A stretch of 64,000 bases of DNA from CAILHX01 sp964511385. GTDB lineage: Bacteria > Pseudomonadota > Gammaproteobacteria > Burkholderiales > Methylophilaceae. A model generated the notes under the pieces. It ran no database searches, was not told the DNA's origin, and was given only the letters and a program-made list of their open reading frames with translations. This document shows positions 25,065 through 36,000 of the stretch, one piece after another. The first letter of the stretch is position 1. The number at the start of each line of letters is the position of its first letter. Made by a program: the position numbers and the translations under genes. The stretch lies in contig CAZEFE010000008.1 of the NCBI GenBank assembly GCA_964511385.1, positions 62,001-126,000 of the forward strand, given 5' to 3'.

Positions 25065-25733
25065 ATGAAAGAAGAAACACTGGCCTGGCTGGAAAGCTTT
25101 CCGGCGTTGCTGGATCTGGAACCCGAAGCCAGGGCAAAGCTGGGCCAGGCCGCGCGCATTGTCGAAGCGCCGGTCGGCACCATCGGCTATCGCGAGGCCG
25201 ACCCCTGCAACGCTTATGTGATGCGGCTGGCGGGGCGGTCGCGGGTGTACAAGATTTCCGATACCGGGCGCGAGATTTTGCTGTACCGCGTGGCGGCGGG
25301 CGAAACCTGCGTGCTGACTACCACGTGTTTATTGGGCCGCAGCCATTACCCGGCCTCCACCGTGGTGGAAGAGGATATCCGCGACGTGGTGGTGCCCGCC
25401 GCGACGTTCCACCAACTGATGGTGGAATCCGAGGTGTTCCGGCGCTTTGTGATGAGCAATTACGGCGACCTGATCAGCGAGCTCATCGTGCTGGTGGATG
25501 AAGTCGCCTTCCACAGCATCGCCTCCAGGCTGGCCGGGTTGCTGGCGGATGGCGCACGGCAGGGCGGGGTGGTGACCGCCACCCACCAGCAATTGGCGGC
25601 AGAACTCGGCAGCGCGCGCGAGGTGGTCAGCCGCCAGCTCAAGGAGTTCGAGCGCCAGGGGCTGCTGCGCCTGGGGCGCGCCCAGATTGAGGTGGTGGAT
25701 ATGGATGCGCTGAGAAAGTTATCCGCGACGTGA
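25065..25733 (+). CDS. Crp/Fnr-family transcriptional regulator
   Basis: 222 residues: N-terminal cupin-like sensor domain (about 15-130), dimerisation helix, and C-terminal winged helix with the recognition region THQQLAAELGSAREVVSRQL. The sensor lacks the phosphate-binding cassette of true cAMP receptors (no FGE...PRxA). It has C82 and C88 in TCVLTTTC and C48, which could be redox or metal ligands. It therefore probably does not bind cAMP. Overlaps the YigZ gene by 4 bases. Confidence 0.92.
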   Translation: MKEETLAWLESFPALLDLEPEARAKLGQAARIVEAPVGTIGYREADPCNAYVMRLAGRSRVYKISDTGREILLYRVAAGETCVLTTTCLLGRSHYPASTVVEEDIRDVVVPAATFHQLMVESEVFRRFVMSNYGDLISELIVLVDEVAFHSIASRLAGLLADGARQGGVVTATHQQLAAELGSAREVVSRQLKEFERQGLLRLGRAQIEVVDMDALRKLSAT

Positions 25734-26320
25734 GCCGCCCGCAGTACAACGCCATCACCAGGACAGGCACTTCCGACCAGACCATTAACAAATCGCGCTT
25801 TATCGGCGTGGCGGCAGCCTGCGCCAATGAGCGCGAGGTGATGGCGCTGCTGAGAAAACTGGCTACGGAACACGCGCAAGCCCACCACCTGGTGTTCGCT
25901 TATCGCCTGCAAAATGCCGATGGGCGGGGCATCACGCAGCGTTTCCATGATGCGGGCGAGCCTTCCGGCACGGCGGGTAAACCCATATTGCAGCATATCG
26001 AAGGCCGCAACCTGATCAATACCTGTATCGCCGTGGTGCGTTATTACGGCGGCATCAACCTGGGCACTGGCGGGCTGGCGCGCGCTTATGGCAACGCCGC
26101 CAAACTGGCGCTGGATGCCGCCACTGTGGCGCCCTTCGTGGAAATGCAGCAGATCAGGCTGGTGCTGGACTACGCGCAGCTGGACCGCTTTACCCGTGAA
26201 CTGGGCAAGTTGGGCGGCCAACTGCTGGACAAGCAGTTTGGCGAGCGCGTGACTGTGCTCGCCTCGCTGCCTGCTGACGATGTTGTCGAGTTGCAGCGCC
26301 GGTACAGTGAACCCTATTAG
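25730..26320 (+). CDS. YigZ/IMPACT family protein
   Basis: 196 residues of the UPF0029/IMPACT family. Typical motifs: KSRFIGVAAAC near the start, DAGEPSGTAGKPIL, and AVVRYYGGINLGTGGLARAYG. The C-terminal domain has an EF-G-like ferredoxin fold. The role is uncertain; members bind nucleic acid or ribosomes. GTG start overlaps the stop of the regulator gene. It converges with the pentapeptide gene, sharing the last four bases. Confidence 0.93.
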   Translation: MSRPQYNAITRTGTSDQTINKSRFIGVAAACANEREVMALLRKLATEHAQAHHLVFAYRLQNADGRGITQRFHDAGEPSGTAGKPILQHIEGRNLINTCIAVVRYYGGINLGTGGLARAYGNAAKLALDAATVAPFVEMQQIRLVLDYAQLDRFTRELGKLGGQLLDKQFGERVTVLASLPADDVVELQRRYSEPY

Positions 26321-27252
26321 CGGCGTTTACCTTTTACGGTATCCAGCCCTTTCGCCGTATCCAGTCCTTTCACATCTTGAAGAATCGCGCCATCCACATC
26401 GGCATCGCTCAGGTCGGCGCCGGTGAGATCAGCGCCGGTCAGGTCGGCCTGGCTCAAATCGGCGCGGTGCAGGTTGGCGTTGCTCAGGTTGGCGCCGCGC
26501 AAATCGCCGAAGCTGAAACTGGCGATGTTGAGGTCGGCGCCTTCGAAGTTGGTGTTGCTGAACTTGCCGCCCACCGAATCAAATTTCATCTGCCCCATCG
26601 GCTGGTTGCCGATATCCAGGCCGAAGCGCGCGTTTTTGGCGTTGGCGCCGCTCATGTCCACATTGCCCAGGGTGCCGATGACGCGGGCATTGGTGAGGTT
26701 GGCGCCGCTGAAGTTGGTCTTGCTGAAAATCGCCTGGAAGATGATCGCCTCGCTCAAGTCGGCGTTGCTCAAGTTGGTGTTTTCCAGCCGCGCCAGGTTA
26801 AGGTAAGCCCGGTGCAGATTGGCACCGCTCAAATTGGCCCCGCGCAGGTAAGCGCCGAAAAAGCTGGTGTTGACCATCTTGCAGTGGCGCAGGTCCAGGC
26901 CGTCCAGTTCCAGGTAGCCGGCATCCTTGTTGGATAAGTCGCAGGTCGAGCTGTTGATCTGCTTCATGGCTTCCGCCTGGCTGATTTTTTCACGTTCCGG
27001 TTCGGCATTTTTGGCATAAAACGCCTCGGCTTTCATGATGGTTTCCTGCGGGTGTTTCATAAAATCAACCTTAGCTTCCTCGCTGCCAAAGCAATACTTC
27101 TTGCCGCTCATCATGGCGTTGATTTCACAGTTGGTCTTCATCATCTGGCCGGCGGCCAGGCTGGTGGTGCAGTTGTTGCCCAGTTCGGCACTTGACGCCA
27201 GGCCGGTAAAGGCTGACAGCAGCGCTGCCACGGTAAAGTGCATGAGTCGCAT
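26317..27252 (-). CDS. Exported pentapeptide-repeat protein with YHS-like N-terminal domain
   Basis: 311 residues. Signal peptide MRLMHFTVAALLSAFTGLAS-SAE. Residues about 25-85 (NCTTSL...KTNCEINAMMSGKKYCFGSE, then KVDFMKHPQETI) resemble a YHS/TRASH metal-binding domain. From about residue 115 a run of A(N/D)LxX pentapeptides forms a right-handed beta-helix (LRGANLSGANLHRAYL, LSQADLTGADLTGADLSDAD). ATG 27252 is preceded by AAGGAG; the open frame 22 codons further upstream has no SD. A periplasmic protein with a possible heavy-metal ligand domain; actual role unknown. Confidence 0.86.
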   Translation of the reverse strand: MRLMHFTVAALLSAFTGLASSAELGNNCTTSLAAGQMMKTNCEINAMMSGKKYCFGSEEAKVDFMKHPQETIMKAEAFYAKNAEPEREKISQAEAMKQINSSTCDLSNKDAGYLELDGLDLRHCKMVNTSFFGAYLRGANLSGANLHRAYLNLARLENTNLSNADLSEAIIFQAIFSKTNFSGANLTNARVIGTLGNVDMSGANAKNARFGLDIGNQPMGQMKFDSVGGKFSNTNFEGADLNIASFSFGDLRGANLSNANLHRADLSQADLTGADLTGADLSDADVDGAILQDVKGLDTAKGLDTVKGKRR

Positions 27253-27498
27253 CTTGGTCTCCTTAACTGTCCGATTGATATGGTTATTCGCACGCTTCAC
27301 TGAGCGTTGTGACAGCACTATGCGGATTAAATATCCACGCGTCTGTAACTCAGGTCACATAGTTGACTGAAAGTGTCGGGCTTTTGAAATGTAAATGTTT
27401 GTAACAGCGTCAACAGCTTTTTAAGCGCCCACGTTGTTTGGTTGCCTGCCGCAAAAAACCGCGGGCAGCTTGTGAAAAAAACAGCAAAGGAGAATCAA

Positions 27499-28116
27499 GT
27501 GAACGCTTTGAAACTGAGCACCGCGCTGCTACTTACCGGTGCCATTGCGCTGCCAGCCGCAGCGGATGATGTGTATTACGATACGGCACAAGTGCTGTCC
27601 GTCACTCCGCGCACCGAAACCATCAACAGCCCGCGCCAGGAGTGCCGCACGGAATATGAGCGCAGCAGTTCCTACAACTCCGGCGAGCGCGATGTTGGCG
27701 GCGCAATTATCGGCGGTATTGCCGGCGGCTTGCTTGGCAGCCAGGTGGGCAAAGGCAAGGGGCGCGTGGCCTCGGCGGCGATTGGCGCCGCAACCGGCGC
27801 CTTGGTGGGAGACCGCATAGACAACAGCAACAATGGCTACAACAGCTACAGCACCCGCCCCATCGAACGCTGCGCCAGCGTGGATAACTGGCAAACCGTC
27901 ACGCGTGGTTATCAGGTGACTTACCGCTACAACGGGCGCGATTACACCACCATCATGCCCAACGATCCCGGCAATGTGGTGCGCCTGCGGATTGCGCTGA
28001 CCCCGGATACCAGCAGCAACGTGAGTTATCTGGAACCCAGATACCATCGCGACGACGACTGGCGAGATCGCGACCATGACCGCCGTGATGACCGGCATGA
28101 AGGTTGGCGCCGCTAA
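27499..28116 (+). CDS. Glycine-zipper 2TM-domain exported protein
   Basis: 205 residues. Signal peptide NALKLSTALLLTGAIALPAAAD, given here in two parts: NALKLSTALL and LTGAIALPAAAD. A glycine-zipper hairpin GGAIIGGIAGGLLGSQVG is followed by a second Gly/Ala segment (SAAIGAATGALVGD), as in outer-membrane SlyB/Rick-17kDa-like proteins; no lipobox Cys is evident. The tail is rich in Asp, Arg and His (RDDDWRDRDHDRRDDRHEGW). GTG start with AAAGGAG six bases before. A strong terminator follows the gene. Confidence 0.87.
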   Translation: MNALKLSTALLLTGAIALPAAADDVYYDTAQVLSVTPRTETINSPRQECRTEYERSSSYNSGERDVGGAIIGGIAGGLLGSQVGKGKGRVASAAIGAATGALVGDRIDNSNNGYNSYSTRPIERCASVDNWQTVTRGYQVTYRYNGRDYTTIMPNDPGNVVRLRIALTPDTSSNVSYLEPRYHRDDDWRDRDHDRRDDRHEGWRR

Positions 28117-28145
28117 AACCTCAATAGGGTTGTCGCGGAAATAAC

Positions 28146-28185
28146 AACCGCCCACCAGCCAAAAGCTGGTGGGCGGTTTTGTTTT
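28146..28185 (+). terminator. Rho-independent terminator
   Basis: Perfect 14-bp stem AACCGCCCACCAGC / GCTGGTGGGCGGTT with loop CAAAA, followed by TTGTTTT. It lies 29 bases after the stop of the glycine-zipper gene and ends its transcript before the L,D-transpeptidase gene. Confidence 0.92.
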
Positions 28186-28240
28186 AATAAACTGCTATGA
28201 TCGTCATCAGTACGATTGATGACGAAACAGAGGAGACGGT

Positions 28241-29125
28241 TTGCGTTTTATAGGGTGTGTGTTGCTGGCGATTTGTCTGGTCGGTGCTTCTCCGGCAATG
28301 TCCGCGCCGCTGTCAGCTTCCATCACCGGCGCGGTGTTTGGCTACACCGTACAACCTGGCGATTACCTGATCAAAATCGGGGCGCGGTTCGGTGTGGCGG
28401 CCGCGGTGCTGTCGCGCGACAATGGGCTGAAATACGATGCGGTGCTGAAGCCGGGGCGGAAATTGACCATAGACAACCGGCACATCGTGCCGGAAGTGCG
28501 GCGGGACGACCTGCTGATCAACCTGCCGCAGCGCATGCTGTATTATTTTCGTGACGGTGAACTGGTGGCGGCCCACCCGGTGGGGTTGGGCAAGCCGAGC
28601 TGGCCGACGCCGGCAGGCGAATTCAGCGTGACCAACAAGGAAGTGAACAAGGCATGGCATGTGCCGAAGTCCATCCAGGAAGAAATGGAACGCGAAGGCC
28701 AGGTGGTGCAGACGGAAGTGCCGCCGGGGCCGGAGAATCCGCTGGGCAAGCACTGGCTGGGGCTTAGCCTGCCGGGGATCGGCATTCATGGCACCATTGC
28801 GCCGGCCAGTATTTATCATTTCCAAAGCCACGGTTGCATACGCCTGCATCCGGACGACATCGAGGCGCTGTTTGCGCAGGTTGAGCGCGGGACGGCGGGC
28901 AGTATCATTTATGCGCCATTGCTGCTGGCAGAATCAGGTGGGCGAATTTTTGTTGAGGCGCATCGGGATATTTATGAGAAAAGCGATGTCTCTGTAGAAG
29001 CGCTCAAGCGCCTGGCGCAGGATGCGCAACTGAGCGACCGGGTTGACTGGGCGCGGGCGGCGGCAGTGCTGGAGCAACGGGATGGCGGTGCGCGGGATGT
29101 CACGCTGGCTTCGCCGGCACCATAA
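28241..29125 (+). CDS. L,D-transpeptidase with LysM domain
   Basis: Periplasmic YkuD-family enzyme forming 3-3 peptidoglycan cross-links or anchoring proteins. 294 residues: signal peptide (LLAICLVGASPAMSA), LysM-like region (YTVQPGDYLIKIGARFGVAA), then the YkuD domain with the active-site motif HGTIAPASIYHFQSHGCIRL, including catalytic His and Cys. TTG start with AGGAG five bases upstream. A YcbK-type gene follows after 17 bases. Confidence 0.94.
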   Translation: MRFIGCVLLAICLVGASPAMSAPLSASITGAVFGYTVQPGDYLIKIGARFGVAAAVLSRDNGLKYDAVLKPGRKLTIDNRHIVPEVRRDDLLINLPQRMLYYFRDGELVAAHPVGLGKPSWPTPAGEFSVTNKEVNKAWHVPKSIQEEMEREGQVVQTEVPPGPENPLGKHWLGLSLPGIGIHGTIAPASIYHFQSHGCIRLHPDDIEALFAQVERGTAGSIIYAPLLLAESGGRIFVEAHRDIYEKSDVSVEALKRLAQDAQLSDRVDWARAAAVLEQRDGGARDVTLASPAP

Positions 29126-29142
29126 ACAGGGGAACGGTCACG

Positions 29143-29700
29143 ATGGAAAATCAAATCTGCAAGGTACGCCGCGGTCTGCTCAAGGCCGGCATGGCATACA
29201 CGCTGACCGGGCTGGCCGCCCGTCCTGTGTTCGCTGCCTACGGCAAGGAACAGCCGGCCGTGCGCGAACTAGCGTTCTACAACCTGCACACCGGCGAAAG
29301 CCTGAAGACGGCTTACTGGGAAGAAGGCAGCTACCTGCCAGGCGCGCTTACCGACATCAACCATATCCTGCGCGATTACCGCAACGGCCAGGTGCTCCCG
29401 ATCGAGCCGGGGCTGCTTGACCTGCTGCACGCGCTGCGCAATACGCTGGCCACGACGCAGCCGTTGCAGATCATTTCAGGCTACCGTTCGCCGGAAACCA
29501 ACGCAACCCTTGCCGCCAATACCGACGGTGTGGCCAAAGGCAGCCTGCATACGCAGGGCAAGGCGATAGACCTGCATGTGGAAGGTATCGCCCTCGATGA
29601 CCTGCACCGCGCCGCGATTGCCTTGCGTGGCGGCGGTGTTGGTTATTACCCAGCATCCAACTTTGTGCATGTGGACATCGGCCGGGTGCGAACCTGGTAG
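29143..29700 (+). CDS. YcbK/MepK-type peptidoglycan endopeptidase (DUF882, M15-like)
   Basis: 185 residues. Tat-like signal (VRRGLLKAG, ending about ARPVFA). Zinc-peptidase motifs of the M15/DUF882 type: SGYRSPETNA, GSLHTQGKAIDLH and NFVHVDIG. E. coli YcbK (MepK) is known to cleave the 3-3 cross-links that L,D-transpeptidases make. Its position directly behind an L,D-transpeptidase gene suggests that the two act on the same bond type. Confidence 0.9.
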   Translation: MENQICKVRRGLLKAGMAYTLTGLAARPVFAAYGKEQPAVRELAFYNLHTGESLKTAYWEEGSYLPGALTDINHILRDYRNGQVLPIEPGLLDLLHALRNTLATTQPLQIISGYRSPETNATLAANTDGVAKGSLHTQGKAIDLHVEGIALDDLHRAAIALRGGGVGYYPASNFVHVDIGRVRTW

Positions 29701-29756
29701 CTTAAGCGCGGTCGGCAGCAAGGATGGCCTAAGCGGGGCGTTCAACCAGGCATGTT

Positions 29757-30089
29757 TTAGGTGCGTTTGAAAGAATGTACCCAAACCAGCCCATCTTCAT
29801 TCCACGTCATATTGGCATGCATGCTCAAGATGATGTGTTTATACATTTCAAGGCTGGGATAGCCCTCGGCACGCGCATCGGCTTCTGTCATATCTCCCAA
29901 ACGCTGACGTTCAACAGAGGTCACGGTGAAAAGGATGCCGTCCAGGTCGAACGTTTCGTCGGGATAAGCATACAGCCCATCACGCCGTTGCTGTGTTTTT
30001 GAACCGGCTATGGCTGCTGCCACCAGTTTCGGGTGCGTTACGAGACGGCTGATCTCGCAGGTCTTTTCAGGATAGTTGGAGTTCATCAC
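29757..30089 (-). CDS. ASCH-domain protein
   Basis: 110 residues. The sequence IAGSKTQQRRDGLYAYPDE, the strand FDLDGILFTVTSVERQRLGD and TEADARAEGYPSLEMYK match the ASCH fold (related to PUA), usually linked to RNA binding or modified-nucleoside amidohydrolase activity. No specific role can be given. Either of two adjacent ATG codons may be used; no clear SD is seen. It lies 66 bases after the diguanylate cyclase gene on the same strand. Confidence 0.82.
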   Translation of the reverse strand: MMNSNYPEKTCEISRLVTHPKLVAAAIAGSKTQQRRDGLYAYPDETFDLDGILFTVTSVERQRLGDMTEADARAEGYPSLEMYKHIILSMHANMTWNEDGLVWVHSFKRT

Positions 30090-30155
30090 AATATGTTATG
30101 CGTTAAGACGTGTCGATTAAATAGTAATTTTAGTGATGCCACGGCTGAGTAGTAT

Positions 30156-32198
30156 CTATCCGGTAGTGTCGGAGTTTGAAACACCCAAGGCCAGCGTGCT
30201 GCTGGATGTTGCTTTATGTGGATCGGGCTGGAATAGTTGTACGTTGTTGCGGCCATTGGCCTTGGCCCAGTACATGGCGATATCGGCATTTTTTGTCAGG
30301 CTGTGCTCGTCGTGGCCATGGTCCGGATAAATTGCGATGCCCGTGCTCGAGGAAATTTCCAGATGATGACCCGCCAGGTCGAACGGCAGGTTCAGTGCAT
30401 GGCGGATTTTTTCGGCAACGCCTATTGCGTCGGTTTCCTCGTTGATCGACGGCAATAACACGACGAATTCATCACCGCCGACGCGCGCCACCGTATCCGA
30501 TTCCCGCAGGCAGCCCTGAATGCGCTGCGCCACCTCCTTTAGCAGCAGGTCGCCAACATCGTGCCCGAACTTGTCGTTGACGGGTTTGAACTTGTCCAGG
30601 TCGATGAACATCAGCGCCAGTTTTTCCTTGTCACGTTTTGCAATCGCCAGCGCCTGCTGCAGGCGGTCATTCAGCAGCGCCCGGTTCGGCAGCTTGGTCA
30701 GTGCGTCATGCTCGGCATCAAAACGCACTTTCTGCTCTTCCAGCTTGCGCTGGGTAATTTCCTGATGGGTGCCGAACATCATCAGCGGCTTGCCGTCGCG
30801 GGTCCATGTTGCTACCTTGCCCCGATCCAGCACCCACACCCAATGGCCATTCTTGTGCCGCATGCGGGCCTCGCATTCGTAATGGTCAAGTTCGTGCGAG
30901 AAATGTTTCTTCAATAACATATCGGATGTTTTCAGGTCATCCGGGTGCGTGAATTTGATCCAGGTATTAATGGAAACTGGCTCCAGTTCACTCAGTTCAT
31001 AACCGATAATCCTTGCCCAATAGTGGTTAAAGACGGTTTCCCCGGTCTGTACGTTCCACTCCCAGGTGCCGACGTGCGTCCCTTCGATGATGCTGCTCAA
31101 GCGGTATTGTTCGGCGATCAGTTCCTCGTTCATTGCGCGTGCCGCATCGATGGCACGCTCACGCCCTGTCATCAGCATCCAGACCAGGATGGCAAGCAGC
31201 AAGCTGCCGAAAGAGCCGACAACAGCAAACAGATTGGGTTTGTTGGCGTCCACGCGTGTCAGCATGGTAGGTAATGCACTCACCTGGATGGTCCATGGGT
31301 GATGGTCGATAATCTGCAGGCGCTTTGTCACCTGGTATGTGGGGTTATGTACCGCACTGGTTTTTATCAGGGCGCTGGAGTCGAACATCAGCGCCTCTGG
31401 CGTTGCAATTTCACCATCGAAGATCTTGATGTCTAAATCCGCGGCTTGTTCGCCTAGCGCACCTTCCATGAAGTCTTTCATGCGGAACGGCGCATACACC
31501 CAGCCCATTGCATTCTGTTTCCGGTCACGCAAGGTGTCATGCGGCGTGGAGGTGCGGTAGATCGGCAGGTACATCAACACCCCGGACTGCTCCTGCTGGC
31601 CGGACTCCTGTACCAGCCTGACTTTCCCGGACAGCGTTTCTTCGCCGCTCTCTAGCGCCTTTTGCATGGCCGCATGGCGCACCGGTTCCGAATACATGTC
31701 ATAGCCGAAAGCGCGGAGATTGCGATCGGAAAAAGGCTCCAGGTAAACGATGGAAGTGTAGAGGTCGCGTTGCCCCTGCGGGTGGATCGAATAATTGGGG
31801 AAGCCTTCGCTACGGACCGCGGCGATATGCCGTTCTTTTTCAGCTGCGGGCACGATCAGCGAGAACCCGACCCCCTGGATGCCGGGAAAGCTGTCCTGTA
31901 ACCGCAGCGCGGCAACGTATTGCTTGAATTCGATGCGCTCGACGCTGACCGACGCCGCAAACAGGCCGGCGCTGCCGCGCAATACCTGCTTGTAGGCCTG
32001 CATGCCGATGGCTATGCGGTTGACGGCATCGCGGACGCGGAAGTCGAAATAGGATTGCAGTTGCAATTCGACATCCTGCTGCGCTGAGCGGGCAACGAGG
32101 TAGGTAAAGGACAGGGAAACGGCCAGCACCAGCAGCGGCCAGATCACCACGGCATTACGCCGGTAAGCTGCGGCAATGATGGCGGCGATGTCACGCAT
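30156..32198 (-). CDS. Membrane diguanylate cyclase (CHASE-PAS-GGDEF)
   Basis: 680 residues. TM helix about 18-35, a periplasmic CHASE sensor domain (about 75-290, FPGIQGVGFSLIVP), a second TM about 323-343, a PAS/PAC region (about 370-490, GTWEWNVQTGETVF) and a C-terminal GGDEF domain with intact active site RVGGDEF. An RxxD product-inhibition site (RESD) is at the standard distance upstream of it. No EAL domain. It should make c-di-GMP in response to an extracytoplasmic ligand. Confidence 0.94.
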   Translation of the reverse strand: MRDIAAIIAAAYRRNAVVIWPLLVLAVSLSFTYLVARSAQQDVELQLQSYFDFRVRDAVNRIAIGMQAYKQVLRGSAGLFAASVSVERIEFKQYVAALRLQDSFPGIQGVGFSLIVPAAEKERHIAAVRSEGFPNYSIHPQGQRDLYTSIVYLEPFSDRNLRAFGYDMYSEPVRHAAMQKALESGEETLSGKVRLVQESGQQEQSGVLMYLPIYRTSTPHDTLRDRKQNAMGWVYAPFRMKDFMEGALGEQAADLDIKIFDGEIATPEALMFDSSALIKTSAVHNPTYQVTKRLQIIDHHPWTIQVSALPTMLTRVDANKPNLFAVVGSFGSLLLAILVWMLMTGRERAIDAARAMNEELIAEQYRLSSIIEGTHVGTWEWNVQTGETVFNHYWARIIGYELSELEPVSINTWIKFTHPDDLKTSDMLLKKHFSHELDHYECEARMRHKNGHWVWVLDRGKVATWTRDGKPLMMFGTHQEITQRKLEEQKVRFDAEHDALTKLPNRALLNDRLQQALAIAKRDKEKLALMFIDLDKFKPVNDKFGHDVGDLLLKEVAQRIQGCLRESDTVARVGGDEFVVLLPSINEETDAIGVAEKIRHALNLPFDLAGHHLEISSSTGIAIYPDHGHDEHSLTKNADIAMYWAKANGRNNVQLFQPDPHKATSSSTLALGVSNSDTTG

Positions 32199-32216
32199 TC
32201 GGCGATCTCTGGCTGC

Positions 32217-33209
32217 CTAAAGCCGTGCCGCTGCCACGGCAGACCCCAGCAACCCCACGTTGGCATTCACAATGACTTTCACCGGCATGTTCCCGAGCAG
32301 TTCCTGCATATGCTGCTCTTTGTCCAGGAACGCCTGCATGAAGGTGCCGTCGGTGAGTTTGTTGATGATTTTGGGCGCCACGCCGCCGGCGACAAACACG
32401 CCGCCTGTCGCCAGCCCCAGCAGCGCCAGGTTGCCTGCCTGCGCGCCGTACAGCTGGGTGAACAAATCCAGTGCCTGTTTGGCGACAGCATCTTCGCCGG
32501 ACAAGGCGAAACGACTGATCACGGCGGCGTGGTCATCCTGCTCTAGCGCCTGCTGGATGCCGCTGGATAGCGCGACACTCTGGGTTTCGACCAGGAACTC
32601 AAAAATGTTGACCAGGCCGCGACCTGACACGGCGCGTTCCCAAGTCGCCCAGTGGTAGCGTTTTTGCAGGTAGCGCAACAGTTCGATCTGTAATTCGTTG
32701 GTGGGGGCAAAACTGGTATGGCCGCCTTCGGAAGCGACGACTTCGTAGTGGTCGTGCTGCCAGACCAGGAAGCCCTGGCCCAGCCCGGTGCCGGCGCCGA
32801 TGATCACTTGCGTGCCGTGCGGAACGGCTGTGCCCTGTTGCAGGGTGACTAGGTCATCGTCCTCCAATGCCTCGATGCCGTAGCCGACGGCCTGGAAGTC
32901 GTTGATCAGCCTGATTTTGGCAATGCCCAGGGTCTGCTCCAGCGCATCGGCATTCAGCTTCCACGGCAGGTTGGTGGTGACGGCGGTGCGGCCGCTGACC
33001 GGGCCGGCGATGCCGAAACAGGCGTTCTGCGCCTTGGCACCAGATTCCAGGTAGGCGTCGTTGATGAACTCCTGCACCAGCGGCAGGAATTCCGCGTAAT
33101 CGGCGCTGGCGTAGCGCTTTTCATACAGGGTCCTGAAGCCGCCATGCGCGGTTTCGGCGAGTTGGAACAGGGTTTTGGTGCCGCCGATGTCGCCAGCTAA
33201 AACGATCAT
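32217..33209 (-). CDS. glk: Glucokinase
   Basis: ATP-dependent phosphorylation of glucose. 330 residues with the phosphate-binding loop AGDIGGTKT, FGIAGPVSGR, TNLPWKLN, the substrate motif INDFQAVGYG and GAGTGLGQGF. ATG preceded by GGAGACAAC. It follows the GH63-type hydrolase gene by 15 bases, so glucose released by that enzyme is a plausible substrate. Confidence 0.95.
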   Translation of the reverse strand: MIVLAGDIGGTKTLFQLAETAHGGFRTLYEKRYASADYAEFLPLVQEFINDAYLESGAKAQNACFGIAGPVSGRTAVTTNLPWKLNADALEQTLGIAKIRLINDFQAVGYGIEALEDDDLVTLQQGTAVPHGTQVIIGAGTGLGQGFLVWQHDHYEVVASEGGHTSFAPTNELQIELLRYLQKRYHWATWERAVSGRGLVNIFEFLVETQSVALSSGIQQALEQDDHAAVISRFALSGEDAVAKQALDLFTQLYGAQAGNLALLGLATGGVFVAGGVAPKIINKLTDGTFMQAFLDKEQHMQELLGNMPVKVIVNANVGLLGSAVAAARL

Positions 33210-33224
33210 GTTGTTGTCTCCTGG

Positions 33225-35921
<2,697 letters not shown>

Positions 35922-36000
35922 GGTGAATTTCCTGTCGATAATGATATCAGCGCAACGAATTCATTATAGGACGAATAAAAGCGCTTGCGTTAGGGCTTCC

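Noticed and set aside
25065..25733. Regulator as a cAMP receptor (Crp)
   Set aside because: The sensor domain has no FGE...PRxA phosphate-binding cassette.
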